A program made the translations under genes and the position numbers. The notes under the pieces are model-generated. The model searched no databases, had not been told where the DNA came from, and saw nothing but the letters and a program-made list of their open reading frames with translations. Shown here piece by piece: positions 41,367 through 50,317 of a stretch of DNA of 64,000 nucleotides; position 1 is the stretch's first letter, and every line of letters starts with the position of its first letter. This DNA is from Saccharibacillus soli (GTDB lineage: Bacteria > Bacillota > Bacilli > Paenibacillales > Paenibacillaceae): NCBI GenBank assembly GCA_002189105.1, contig NIOB01000006.1, positions 62,001 through 126,000 on the forward strand. Direction: 5' to 3'.

Positions 41367-42652
41367 GCGAAACGGGGAAGATGACACGGCCGGCGAGAGA
41401 CTGGCACCGGGAATTGGAACAGGAACTGCGCGGCAACATCTTGCGGTTCTGGACGGAGCGAGCGCCGTCGGAGACGGATGACGGATTCGTTGGAGAGATC
41501 GGCGCGGATCTGAGCGTTCATGCGGACGCCGACCGCAGCCTGGTGCTGAACGCGCGCATCTTGTGGACGTTCTCGGCGGCTTACCGTCGATATGCGGAAG
41601 CGGCTTATCTGGAGACTGCCGATCGCGCGTACCGTTATTTGAAAAAACATTTTCGAGACGAGGAGCACGGCGGTTATTACTGGATGGTCCATGCGGACGG
41701 TACGCCGTCGGAGACCAAAAAGCAGGTCTACGGCCAGTCATTCGTCATCTATGCGTTGAGCGAATATGCGCTGGCGTTGGACGTCCGGGCGAATTCCGGC
41801 GAAGCATTGGCAGACGAATCGGCATCAGGCGACTCGCTGCGCGGCGAACTGGTCGAAGAAGCGAAGGCGCTGTTCGGCCTGATCGAACGGCACAGCCGCG
41901 ATGCCGTGCACGGCGGTTATATCGAAGCTCATGCGCAGGATTGGAGCGACACGGACGATCTCAGCTTGAGCGGCAAAGACCTGAACGAGAAGAAATCGAT
42001 GAACACGCATCTGCATGTGCTGGAAGGCTATACGAATCTGTACCGGATCTGGCCGTCGGACGAGCTGGGGCTGCGGCTTGGCGAACTGATCGACGTGACG
42101 CTGGATCGGATCATCGATGCAGAGAGCGGACATTTCCTGTTGTTCTTCGACGACGAATGGAATGTGAAATCGGATCACGTCTCTTACGGGCATGATATTG
42201 AAGGCAGTTGGCTGCTGGTCGAAGCGGCGGAAGTGCTGGGCGGCGAAGAACGGACGAAGCGCGTGCAGAAAACGGCGCTGCATATGGCCGAAGCCGTACT
42301 GAAGCGCGGCGTCGATACCGATGGCGGAATCTGGAACGAAGCTTCCGGCGGTGCACTGGTGGACGACGCGAAAGATTGGTGGCCGCAGGCCGAAGCGATG
42401 GTCGGATTCTATAACGCTTACGAAATGACCGGCGACGAAGCTTACGAAGAAGCGGCTTATCGGTCGTGGGCTTTTATCCGCGATTATCTGGTCGATCAGG
42501 CGAACGGCGAATGGTATTGGAGCGTCTCGAACGACCGGGTGCCGAATGTCGAAGAACCCAAAGTAAGCGCATGGAAATGTCCGTACCACAACAGCCGCGC
42601 TTGTCTGGAAATGCTGACCCGTATCGAGCGCCGGGAAGCTGTACAGGCTTAA
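41363..42652 (+). CDS. Cellobiose/mannobiose 2-epimerase, AGE superfamily
   Basis: A 429-residue (alpha/alpha)6 barrel enzyme that interconverts the reducing-end glucose and mannose of beta-1,4-linked disaccharides. Family features include ARILWTFSAAYRRY, HGGYYWMVHADGTP, KQVYGQSFVIYALSEY, NTHLHVLEGYTNLYRIWP, SYGHDIEGSWLL and WWPQAEAMVGF. In the mannan pathway it converts mannobiose to mannosyl-glucose, the substrate of the downstream GH130_1-type enzyme; this is known for other bacteria and is inferred here from gene order. It overlaps GH113 by four bases and lies 43 bases before GH130. Confidence 0.93.
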   Translation: MSETGKMTRPARDWHRELEQELRGNILRFWTERAPSETDDGFVGEIGADLSVHADADRSLVLNARILWTFSAAYRRYAEAAYLETADRAYRYLKKHFRDEEHGGYYWMVHADGTPSETKKQVYGQSFVIYALSEYALALDVRANSGEALADESASGDSLRGELVEEAKALFGLIERHSRDAVHGGYIEAHAQDWSDTDDLSLSGKDLNEKKSMNTHLHVLEGYTNLYRIWPSDELGLRLGELIDVTLDRIIDAESGHFLLFFDDEWNVKSDHVSYGHDIEGSWLLVEAAEVLGGEERTKRVQKTALHMAEAVLKRGVDTDGGIWNEASGGALVDDAKDWWPQAEAMVGFYNAYEMTGDEAYEEAAYRSWAFIRDYLVDQANGEWYWSVSNDRVPNVEEPKVSAWKCPYHNSRACLEMLTRIERREAVQA

Positions 42653-42695
42653 GACGAGAAGGCTCAAACGATTATAGGATATGGAGGAATTCAAG

Positions 42696-43934
42696 ATGAA
42701 TACGCAGCAGCAACAAGCAAACGCGCAAGCCGCGACCGGCGACCAAACGCGGTTCGAGCAAAGAAAACGTCAGGTGACGGAACGTTACGAAGAGTTGGTG
42801 AACCGTCCGAACGAGAAAATCGAACCGGGCAGCGGCGTGTATGATCGCTATGCCTATCCGGTGCTGACGGCTGCTCACGCTCCGCTGATCTGGAAATACG
42901 ATTTCAATCCCGAGACCAATCCGTATTTCTCGGAACGTCTCGGCGTGGGCGGCGCGTTCAATCCGGGCGCGATCTTCCTGAACGGCAAATACGTGCTGGT
43001 CGCCCGCGTGGAAGGCGCGGACCGCAAATCGTTTTTCGCCGTCGCCGAAAGCGACCGTCCGACCGAAGGGTTCCGCTTCCGCGATCGTCCGATCCTGATG
43101 CCGGAGACGGAAGATCCGGACATCAACGTCTACGATATGCGTCTGGTGCAGCACGAAGACGGCTGGATCTACGGCTTGTTCTGCACGGAGCGCCGCGATC
43201 CTTCGGCCGCGCCGTCGGATCTGTCGAGCGCGGTCGCGCAGTGCGGCATCGCCCGCACGCGGGATCTCGAGACTTGGGAACGCTTGGCCGACCTCAAGAC
43301 GCCTTCCGCGCAGCAGCGCAACGTTGTGCTGCATCCGGAATTCGTCGACGGCAAATACGCGTTCTACACCCGTCCACAGGACGGCTTTATCGACGCGGGT
43401 TCGGGCGGCGGCATCGGCTGGGGACTGTCGGACACGATCGAGAACGCGTCGATCGACCGGGAGATCATCATCGACGAACGCGCTTATCATACGATCAAAG
43501 AGGTGAAGAACGGTCAAGGCCCGGCGCCGATCAAAACGGAGCAGGGTTGGCTGCATATCGCGCATGGCGTTCGCGGCACGGCGGCCGGACTGCGTTACGT
43601 CTTGTACGCGTTCCTCTCCGATCTTCAAGAACCGTGGAAAGTCACGCATCGCCCGGGCGGTCATCTGCTGGCTCCGGAAGGCGAAGAACGAGTGGGCGAC
43701 GTCTCGAACGTCTTGTTCTGCAACGGCGTTACCGTAAACGAAGAAGGACAGGTTCATATCTACTACGCGTCGTCCGATACGCGCATACATGTCGCGGAGA
43801 CCGACGTCGACCGCCTGCTGGATTACGTGACGAACACGCCGGAAGATCCGCTTCGCTCCCATGCCTGCGTGCAGCAGCGTCTGGATCTGGTAGAACGCAA
43901 TCTGGCTTATCTGGCTTCCGTGTCCGCTCAATAA
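42696..43934 (+). CDS. GH130 4-O-beta-D-mannosyl-D-glucose phosphorylase
   Basis: A 412-residue propeller enzyme that phosphorolyses mannosyl-glucose to mannose-1-phosphate and glucose. It has the longer GH130_1 form: an N-terminal helical part ([21 protein letters not shown]), [23 protein letters not shown], the catalytic aspartate in [29 protein letters not shown] and LFCNG. The start at 42696 has GGAGGAA upstream; an in-frame ATG at 42681 overlaps it. It closes the operon GH113, epimerase, GH130, followed by a strong terminator. The first ~20 residues are Gln/Ala-rich and not family-like. Confidence 0.93.
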   Translation: MNTQQQQANAQAATGDQTRFEQRKRQVTERYEELVNRPNEKIEPGSGVYDRYAYPVLTAAHAPLIWKYDFNPETNPYFSERLGVGGAFNPGAIFLNGKYVLVARVEGADRKSFFAVAESDRPTEGFRFRDRPILMPETEDPDINVYDMRLVQHEDGWIYGLFCTERRDPSAAPSDLSSAVAQCGIARTRDLETWERLADLKTPSAQQRNVVLHPEFVDGKYAFYTRPQDGFIDAGSGGGIGWGLSDTIENASIDREIIIDERAYHTIKEVKNGQGPAPIKTEQGWLHIAHGVRGTAAGLRYVLYAFLSDLQEPWKVTHRPGGHLLAPEGEERVGDVSNVLFCNGVTVNEEGQVHIYYASSDTRIHVAETDVDRLLDYVTNTPEDPLRSHACVQQRLDLVERNLAYLASVSAQ

Positions 43935-43965
43935 GGCGGGGAAATAGACGCAAGAATAAAAAAAC

Positions 43966-44000
43966 GACCCCGACTTCCGCTGATCGCGGGAGTCGGGGTC
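43966..44000. terminator. Bidirectional terminator between the mannan operon and lacI
   Basis: GACCCCGACT and its exact complement, extended by TCCGC/GCGGG, form a 15-bp stem around TGATC. An A-run on the left and ATTCGTT on the right make it strongest for the minus-strand unit but usable in both directions. Confidence 0.85.
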
Positions 44001-44124
44001 ATTCGTTAGAATACGGAGCCGGTTCGTCGAGCAAGGCAAGACCGACTGCACAGGCCGAAAAAACGGCAGCCCGGCAGGTAAAGGGTCCGTCCGGAGCGAA
44101 TCTGCCGGTTCGTTCGCCCGTTCG

Positions 44125-45270
44125 TCAAGCTTCGCTGCCCGCCGCGGATTGTGGTTCCGAAGGTTCTTGCACTGTCGCGGCTTGTTCTGCGGCCGATTCG
44201 CGTCCTGCCGCTTGTTCCGCGACGGACTGGCGGAAGACGATCTCGGAAGCCACGAGAATCTTCTCGAACGGCGCTTTGGGATCTTGGACGCGTTCGAGCA
44301 GCCGCAGCGCAGCGCGGCGTCCCAGCGCTTCCTTCGGCACGTGCACGGTCGTCAAGCCGGGCTGCGCGCGGCCGGCGTCTTCGATATTGTCGAAGCCGAC
44401 CAGCGAGACGTCTTCGGGAACGCTGATGTCCAGCGATTCCAGCACCCGCAGCGCGACCAGCGCCGCCGAATCGTTGGCGCAGACCAGCGCCGTCGGCAGC
44501 GCGCGCTGCTTGCGCCGCTTGGTCAGCCATTGGCGAAGATCGCCTTCAAAGCTGCTGTCGTCAATGCCGCTGAGATTGCCCATCGGGTCGTCGCCTTCCT
44601 GCGGCTTGATGCCGTGCATCTCCAGCGCGGAGCGATAACCGCTCCAGCGGTCGCGGAAGCTGCGCGAGAATCCCGAGCTGCCGATAAAATGCAGGCGCGA
44701 ATGTCCGCAGCCCAGCAGATGGTTGGTCAGCCGCGCGCAGGCGTCGGTATTGTTGGCGAACACGCTGTCCGCCGGGATCAGCGGGTCTTCATGGTCGATC
44801 AGCACGGTCGGCAGGCCAATCCGATGCACTTCAAGCAGCAGCGGAGTCGAGATCTGTCCGATGCCGATCAGTCCGAGAATCCCGCTTGGATTCAGCACGC
44901 TCGTGACCGCGTCGATCCGCTGCTCCGACACGATAATTACGCCGAAGCCTTTCTCCTCGAACGTCTCGGTCACGCCGTCCAGAATCCGTCCCCAATACAG
45001 GGACTCGCGGGTCTGGAAGCGCACGTTCGGCATCAGCACCAGCACGGACTGTCGGGCCGAAGCGGCCGAAGGCGCGCGTTCCGGCTCGCGGCGGCTGCCT
45101 TGACCGTAACCTCGGGGCTGCGTGAAATAACCGAGCTGCGAAGCTGCCTGAATGACGCGTTCGCGGGTCTGTTCGCTGACGCCACCTTTTCCGGACAGCG
45201 CCTTCGAAACGACGAATTTGGAGACGCCGAGTTGGTCCGCGATTTGCTGCATCGTTACTTTTTTGGCCAT
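44125..45270 (-). CDS. LacI-family transcriptional regulator
   Basis: A 381-residue repressor-type regulator. The helix-turn-helix (about 1-57: VTMQQIADQLGVSKFVVSKALSGKGGVS) and hinge are followed by a periplasmic-binding-like ligand domain (about 75-350) with GILGLIGIG, VLIDHEDP, CANDSAAL and SLVGFDNIEDAGRAQPGLTTV. The last ~25 residues are an Ala/Glu-rich tail. A strong ribosome site precedes ATG 45270. It lies 60 bases downstream of the kinase/binding-protein pair and is probably co-transcribed. It likely controls mannan genes in response to an intracellular sugar, giving a second input beside the two-component system. Confidence 0.9.
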   Translation of the reverse strand: MAKKVTMQQIADQLGVSKFVVSKALSGKGGVSEQTRERVIQAASQLGYFTQPRGYGQGSRREPERAPSAASARQSVLVLMPNVRFQTRESLYWGRILDGVTETFEEKGFGVIIVSEQRIDAVTSVLNPSGILGLIGIGQISTPLLLEVHRIGLPTVLIDHEDPLIPADSVFANNTDACARLTNHLLGCGHSRLHFIGSSGFSRSFRDRWSGYRSALEMHGIKPQEGDDPMGNLSGIDDSSFEGDLRQWLTKRRKQRALPTALVCANDSAALVALRVLESLDISVPEDVSLVGFDNIEDAGRAQPGLTTVHVPKEALGRRAALRLLERVQDPKAPFEKILVASEIVFRQSVAEQAAGRESAAEQAATVQEPSEPQSAAGSEA

Positions 45271-45330
45271 GATGTTCTCTCCTCTATACGGGGACCTTGA
45301 GGACGCCCGATCGATCTATGATGGTCATTC

Positions 45331-46617
45331 TTAATCTTCCCTTGCTTCCGCCCAGCTCCGATTCAGCTCCCCGAACGCCGCGCCGAGATCGTCTGCGGCG
45401 ATCAATTCCTGCATATAGCCGCCTGACCAGAACGAGAAATCCGCGCGATCCGCCAGCCCGATAAAGTCATCCGTCATTTGGACGCCTTCGACCAGCTTCG
45501 GATTCAGCGACAGAAATTCGCGGAACTGCGGCAGCTTGGGGCTTTGGGTATGGTCTACGGGCAGGAATCCCCAGTCGTCCACGAACCCGGATTTTTTGAC
45601 AAAAAATTCGACCCATTCTTCGGCCAATTCCGGTTCGCCGCTGAACTTGCTGACGCCGACGAAATAATCGGGATTCAACGGCGCGTAATATGAACCGCCG
45701 TTGTCGTAAGGGAACGGGAAGAATCCGATCTCGTCGGAATGCGCACCCGCATCAATCAACTGCCGAATCGCCCAGCTTCCTTGAAAATACATGGCGGCCC
45801 GCCCGGAAGCAAGTTCGGTCTTCGAGATTTCCCAAGTGTTGGCGAACAATCGATCTTCGGCGTATCCTTCACGCACGATCTGCCGCACGATCTTGAGGCT
45901 GTCCCCCCATTTGCCGTCCAGCTGCCAGGGAGCGTCCTGCTCGGCCATACGGTTGAGATAACCTGGATCGCCGGATGAATAATTGACAAGAATGTCGCCC
46001 CATTCTTTGAGCGGCCACTTGGCGCCGTAATTGAGGTAGACCGGAACGATGCCTCGGGCTTTAAGTTTCGCACAGGCGGCAAAAAACTCGTCCAACGTCC
46101 GGGGAACTGCATCGATGCCGGCCGCTTTGAACGCTTTCTTATTATAAATGATGCCATCGGTCGTCGTGCCGATCGCCAGTCCGTAGCGCTTGCCTGCGTA
46201 TTCGCGCAGATCGGCGAAACGCATGTTGTCGAATAACTTCTCGTCGAGCGGCGCGAAAAAGTTGGGCAGTTCGCTTGCGGGCATATTGGTCGGAATGAGC
46301 AGCACGTCTCCGGCTTCCCGGGTCGAGAGGCGGGTCATGATGTCTCCGGCATAATCCGATAGCCCTTCAAAGCGCACGTCAGTGCCGGGATGTTCCGCCT
46401 CGAAACGCTGCGCATACCGTTCGAATACCCCGTTCTCGATCAGATCGACGCGGTTGGTCAATACGTTCAAAACCTGCGCCCGCGCTTCGGGTGGGGAAGG
46501 GGCGGGTTTCTCCTTGGCAGGGTTGGCACAGCCCGAAGCGAACAAGAGAACCGCGCAGAAAGCCGTGCTTCCCCGGCGGGCAAGCCGCTTCGAGGCGGCT
46601 CTGAATAAGTTCGTCAT
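45331..46617 (-). CDS. Second solute-binding lipoprotein, coupled to a sensor kinase
   Basis: A 428-residue type-1 binding lipoprotein with lipobox LLFASGC (cysteine 30) and the fold of sugar receptors. It is a paralogue of the transport receptor at 37997-39331 (shared VFxxYAxxFxxxxP, GDVLLIPTNMP, YNKKAFKAAGI, GSWAI and PFP segments). Its ATG overlaps the kinase stop codon (ATGA, 46614-46617), and no permease genes follow. Two roles are possible: an alternative receptor for the nearby permeases, or a ligand-presenting partner of the kinase. Gene coupling favours the second, but sequence cannot decide. Confidence 0.88.
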   Translation of the reverse strand: MTNLFRAASKRLARRGSTAFCAVLLFASGCANPAKEKPAPSPPEARAQVLNVLTNRVDLIENGVFERYAQRFEAEHPGTDVRFEGLSDYAGDIMTRLSTREAGDVLLIPTNMPASELPNFFAPLDEKLFDNMRFADLREYAGKRYGLAIGTTTDGIIYNKKAFKAAGIDAVPRTLDEFFAACAKLKARGIVPVYLNYGAKWPLKEWGDILVNYSSGDPGYLNRMAEQDAPWQLDGKWGDSLKIVRQIVREGYAEDRLFANTWEISKTELASGRAAMYFQGSWAIRQLIDAGAHSDEIGFFPFPYDNGGSYYAPLNPDYFVGVSKFSGEPELAEEWVEFFVKKSGFVDDWGFLPVDHTQSPKLPQFREFLSLNPKLVEGVQMTDDFIGLADRADFSFWSGGYMQELIAADDLGAAFGELNRSWAEARED

Positions 46618-48503
46618 GTGTCCAGCTCCGTTTCGTCAGTTGGGATAGAGACGGCTTGAATGCGCGGCAGCGATAATTCCACCGTCGTGCCGATTCCCGG
46701 CTTGCTGGAGACGCGAAGTCCGCAGCCGGGACCATAGCGCAGCGCAAGGCGATGATGCACGTTCTTGAGTCCGACGCCGCCGCGCACGCTTTTGCGTGAC
46801 GGAAGTCCGCCCGCGATGCCCGCGTTCAACCGCTTCAGCACGGTGTCCTCCATTCCGCAGCCGTTATCGGACACCCGGAAACGCAATCGCCCATTTTCCT
46901 GATGGGCTTCAATCGCCAGCCGCATCAGCGGCTTGTCGTCCAGCCCGTGATAAGCGGCGTTCTCGATGATCGGTTGGAGGGTCAGCTTCGGCAGCCGTTC
47001 GTCCAATAGAGCTTCCGGCACCCGCATTTCGAGTTCGAAGCGTCCACGGTAACGATAGTTCAGCAGATCGACGTACCTCGAAGCGTGTTCCAGCTCCTCT
47101 CGCACGGTCGCTTCGCCGCCCGGATCGTCCGTGCCGTAACGAAGCATGCGGCCGAGGATTGAGATCATGTCAGCCGAATCGACGTCGTCGTTCAGCTCGG
47201 CGGTCATGCGGATCGCTTCGAGCGTGTTATAGACGAAATGTGGGTTGATCTGACTCTGAAGCGCGCCCAACTCGGCTTCTTTCTTCTGCGCTTCGATCCG
47301 GTAGATGTCGGCGATCAACTCTTCGATCCGCACCAGCATGAAGTTGAATTGGCTCCCCAGTCGGCCGATCTCGTCCCGCCGGCGCACTTGAAAACGTACA
47401 CCGAGATCGCCGCGCTGCACCTTCTGCATCAGCCGCATCATGCCGTCGAGCGGCTGGGTCAAAGCGGAGGACAAGAACATGGAGCTGGCGAGCGCGATCA
47501 AGGTCACGCCGAGGGTTGCGGCGAGCGTGGCGTTGCGCGTATGGACCGCTTCTCGGGTTAGCGCAGCCAAGGGGATCGACAACGCGATCTTCCAACCGGT
47601 CTGCTCCGACGTATCGTAGACGACAAGCTGCCGCCCGGTCGCTTCGCTTTCGGGACTCTCGTAGACGAAGCTGCCCCGTTCTCCGGTCAACCGAGGGAAC
47701 AGGCTGCCCCCGCCGATATTCGTTCCGAGATCCTGCATCCCGCTGCCGTAGACGATGACGCCGCTTTGATCGACGATCAGCGAGCGCCCCCGCGTAACCT
47801 GATCCAGTTCGTCGAACGTTTTGGCGAACGTATTGACGTTGGTGTCCACCGCGATCAGGCCGATCGGATTCTGGAATCCGTCCATGACTTGGCGCACGAC
47901 GGTGAAGGCGTAACGCGTGCTCTGCAAATTGCTGCGAAAAGCTTGCGTCGGCAGCAGCAGCGCTTTGCCGCCCGAATCTTTTGTCTGATCCCGCCAATAT
48001 CGGTAGCTGCCTTCGATATCCAGCCGAATCCCGCCGTCCGAAGCCGAATAATAACTGCTCCCGTAATTGTCGAACACGTAGATCGAACTGGTGTTGCCTT
48101 TGAACGTGTTCACGAAATTCATGTTGTCTTCGATGCCCCGCTGAATATCCAAGCGCTGCACATAATCGTCCGAGTCCGACGTTTGTTCACCGAGTTCGGT
48201 ATGCTTCTGGGCATAGCGGTTAGAGCGGGTCAGATTCTTCTTGAAGTCTTCGACATAGGAAGGCATGGCGGAGAGCGCGATCATATCGTCAGCGTAGTCG
48301 TCCAATCGGTCGATCGCTTGTCCGATCATTTTCTGCGAGTAGGCGACCGTGTTGCTTTGAATCGAATGGGAATAGCTGCCGTACGATACGGTGCCGATGA
48401 TCGACAAAGGCAGGAGAATAAGCAGAACGAAGACAAGCAGCAGCTTTTTCTCCATCCGCAGGTCAACAAAGCGAGTGTAACGGAATCTTTTGAGAATTCT
48501 CAT
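46614..48503 (-). CDS. YesM-like sensor histidine kinase
   Basis: A 629-residue membrane kinase. It has two membrane segments (about 20-42 and 325-345) around an extracellular dCache-like sensor, then a HAMP domain (PLDGMMRLMQKVQRGDLGVRF) and a His_kinase domain with phospho-acceptor H422 in QSQINPHFVYNTLEAIRM. A HATPase domain follows, with the N box IIENAAYHGL, the G1 box DNGCGM and a G2 box in GGVGLKN. GAGGATG precedes the ATG. The natural partner is the response regulator at 39507-40244, 6.4 kb away beyond the GH113 operon. An AT-rich ATTGTTAT...TTGTTTGC word upstream resembles one upstream of the regulator gene. Confidence 0.93.
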   Translation of the reverse strand: MRILKRFRYTRFVDLRMEKKLLLVFVLLILLPLSIIGTVSYGSYSHSIQSNTVAYSQKMIGQAIDRLDDYADDMIALSAMPSYVEDFKKNLTRSNRYAQKHTELGEQTSDSDDYVQRLDIQRGIEDNMNFVNTFKGNTSSIYVFDNYGSSYYSASDGGIRLDIEGSYRYWRDQTKDSGGKALLLPTQAFRSNLQSTRYAFTVVRQVMDGFQNPIGLIAVDTNVNTFAKTFDELDQVTRGRSLIVDQSGVIVYGSGMQDLGTNIGGGSLFPRLTGERGSFVYESPESEATGRQLVVYDTSEQTGWKIALSIPLAALTREAVHTRNATLAATLGVTLIALASSMFLSSALTQPLDGMMRLMQKVQRGDLGVRFQVRRRDEIGRLGSQFNFMLVRIEELIADIYRIEAQKKEAELGALQSQINPHFVYNTLEAIRMTAELNDDVDSADMISILGRMLRYGTDDPGGEATVREELEHASRYVDLLNYRYRGRFELEMRVPEALLDERLPKLTLQPIIENAAYHGLDDKPLMRLAIEAHQENGRLRFRVSDNGCGMEDTVLKRLNAGIAGGLPSRKSVRGGVGLKNVHHRLALRYGPGCGLRVSSKPGIGTTVELSLPRIQAVSIPTDETELDT

Positions 48504-48745
48504 GGCATCCTCATTGTTATGATATTTGTTTGCTTATATTCATATAATTAGTATAACAAAAATGGTAAATAGGCGTCCATAGATCCGTTTGCGTTTTAAC
48601 AAAGCTTTTGATCCAAAAAACGCCGACGCCCTCGGACTTTCGACGTTTGCAAGCAGGCAGTCGAAGGATTACGATAAAAAGGCGTTTGCGCGGCTCGGCC
48701 GCAAGCAAACCCGAAGACCAAGCCATAGACAAGGAGGCGGCCGCC

Positions 48746-49702
48746 ATGATTCGGACGCTTGCAGTAACTCACGACCACCAGGTGATTCTCGACCTTCCGC
48801 TAACCGAGATCGATCCTGCGCAGTATCAATGGTTCTGGGCCGATTTTCTGGCGCCAACCGCTGTAGAGACGGAACTGCTCAGCAGCTATTTTCATTTTCA
48901 CCCTCTGGAGATCGAGGACTGCCTGAACGATGTGCAGCGTCCCAAGATGGACCCGAATGAGAAATATGTCTTCCTCATTACTCATGCGCTGGAAAAAGCG
49001 GGCAAGGAAGCGGGAGAGGTCGATATCTTTCTGGGAGGTTCTTTCCTGGTGACTTTCCATTTTGAACGGATGCGGGAAGTAGATGAGGCCTGGGCGCGTA
49101 TCCACGAACGGGCGCAGGACCCTTCCAAAAAGACGAATCCCATCGCGGCGGCTTACCTGGTCATGGATGCGCTGGTCGATGAATATTTTCCGTGCGTCTT
49201 CGGCATCGAAGACGAATTGGCTGAATTGGAGGAGCGCGGCCGCCGGGAATCGGTGGATAAGCTGCTCGCTCAGGTCTTCGATCTGCGCTCACGACTGCTC
49301 AAGCTGCATCATACCATTGTGCCGATGCGCGATCTGCTGTATCGGATTATCAATTCCCAGCATGTCGATAATTCCAAGGAATACCGAGTCTATTTTACCG
49401 ACATCTACGATCATCTATTGAAGCTCTCCGAGATGGTGGAGTCGAACCGCGAGATGACCGCCGATCTGCGTGACAGTTACATCTCTCTGAACTCCAACCG
49501 CATGAATGGAATTATGAAGACGCTGACGGTCATTACGACGGTATTCATGCCGCTAACGCTGATCGCGGGCATCTATGGAATGAACTTCGAGAATATGCCG
49601 GAGCTGCATTTTAAGTACGGGTACTTTGGGGTACTGGGTATGATGGTCTTCCTGGCTGGAGCGATGATCGGCTGGTTCTGGCGTCGGGGATGGTTCAAAT
49701 GA
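48746..49702 (+). CDS. corA: CorA-family magnesium transporter
   Basis: A 318-residue divalent-cation channel. A cytoplasmic alpha/beta N-terminal domain (about 1-215) and long stalk helix (VDKLLAQVFDLRSRLLKLHHTIVPMRDLL) lead to two C-terminal membrane segments joined by the YGMNFENMPEL loop, which contains the family GMN signature. It ends in a basic WFWRRGWFK tail. The start at 48746 follows AAGGAGG; the frame stays open upstream to 48608 but is not family-like. It stands alone, divergent from the kinase. Confidence 0.95.
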   Translation: MIRTLAVTHDHQVILDLPLTEIDPAQYQWFWADFLAPTAVETELLSSYFHFHPLEIEDCLNDVQRPKMDPNEKYVFLITHALEKAGKEAGEVDIFLGGSFLVTFHFERMREVDEAWARIHERAQDPSKKTNPIAAAYLVMDALVDEYFPCVFGIEDELAELEERGRRESVDKLLAQVFDLRSRLLKLHHTIVPMRDLLYRIINSQHVDNSKEYRVYFTDIYDHLLKLSEMVESNREMTADLRDSYISLNSNRMNGIMKTLTVITTVFMPLTLIAGIYGMNFENMPELHFKYGYFGVLGMMVFLAGAMIGWFWRRGWFK

Positions 49703-49854
49703 CGGGTTTTGGTTCCGATCCTTTTCTTGAATTTGGAATTATTTTGGAAGGGATTGTTCGTATGGGATGGACACTCTTCCGCAAAAATGCGACAGTTCGG
49801 CGCAGGACGGCTGCTGTTGTCCGTTCAGTCTGCATCGCGTGAAACCGTTAACGC

Positions 49855-49883
49855 TTGAAAAACGTAACTTAGGCCGCTACAAT
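49855..49883 (+). promoter_or_regulatory. Strong sigma-A promoter upstream of yerC
   Basis: TTGAAA and TACAAT are separated by exactly 17 bases, 138 bases before the yerC start. The leader that follows has a small hairpin (CCGAAATC...GGTTTCGG near 49940-49967). The earlier part of the 319-base gap (49703-49854) shows nothing clear. Confidence 0.75.
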
Positions 49884-50021
49884 GGTAAAGTAAGCGTAAA
49901 TTCGCTGGTTTTCGGCTTGGATCGTCTAAACCGAAATCGTTTAGAAGCGAGGTTTCGGCGGTGGAATCTGCGAACCTATACTCAGCAATATAACCAGTAA
50001 ACGGTAGGGGATGATCTTTCA

Positions 50022-50312
50022 GTGCAGCTGAAAAAGTTAAATGATAAAACGGTCGATCAATTGTTTGAAGCGATTCTGACGCTCAAGGATCTGGAAGAGT
50101 GCTATGTTTTCTTCGATGATCTGTGCACCGTCAATGAAATTCAATCGCTGTCGCAGCGTCTTGAAGTGGCGCGTATGCTTGGCAAGGGCAGCACTTATAA
50201 CCAGATCGAAGCCGAAACGGGTGCCAGCACCGCGACGATCTCGCGTGTCAAACGCTGCCTGAACTATGGCAACGATGGCTATAAGATGACGCTCGATCGT
50301 CTGGGACGGTAA
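50022..50312 (+). CDS. yerC: YerC/YecD-family TrpR-related protein
   Basis: A 96-residue helical protein of the TrpR-like YerC family, conserved in Firmicutes and thought to bind DNA. It contains LFEAILTLKDLEECYVFFDDLCTVNEIQSLSQRLEVARML and the recognition-helix-like ASTATISRVKRCLNYG. It starts at GTG 50022 with GGGGATGATC upstream. It is followed six bases later by the chelatase-like gene, so the two are probably one transcript. Its target genes cannot be inferred from this window. Confidence 0.92.
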   Translation: MQLKKLNDKTVDQLFEAILTLKDLEECYVFFDDLCTVNEIQSLSQRLEVARMLGKGSTYNQIEAETGASTATISRVKRCLNYGNDGYKMTLDRLGR

Positions 50313-50317
50313 TCAAG

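Noticed and set aside
43241-44638. Plus-strand frame spanning the end of GH130 and part of lacI
   Set aside because: It crosses a strong terminator and overlaps two clear genes in other frames.
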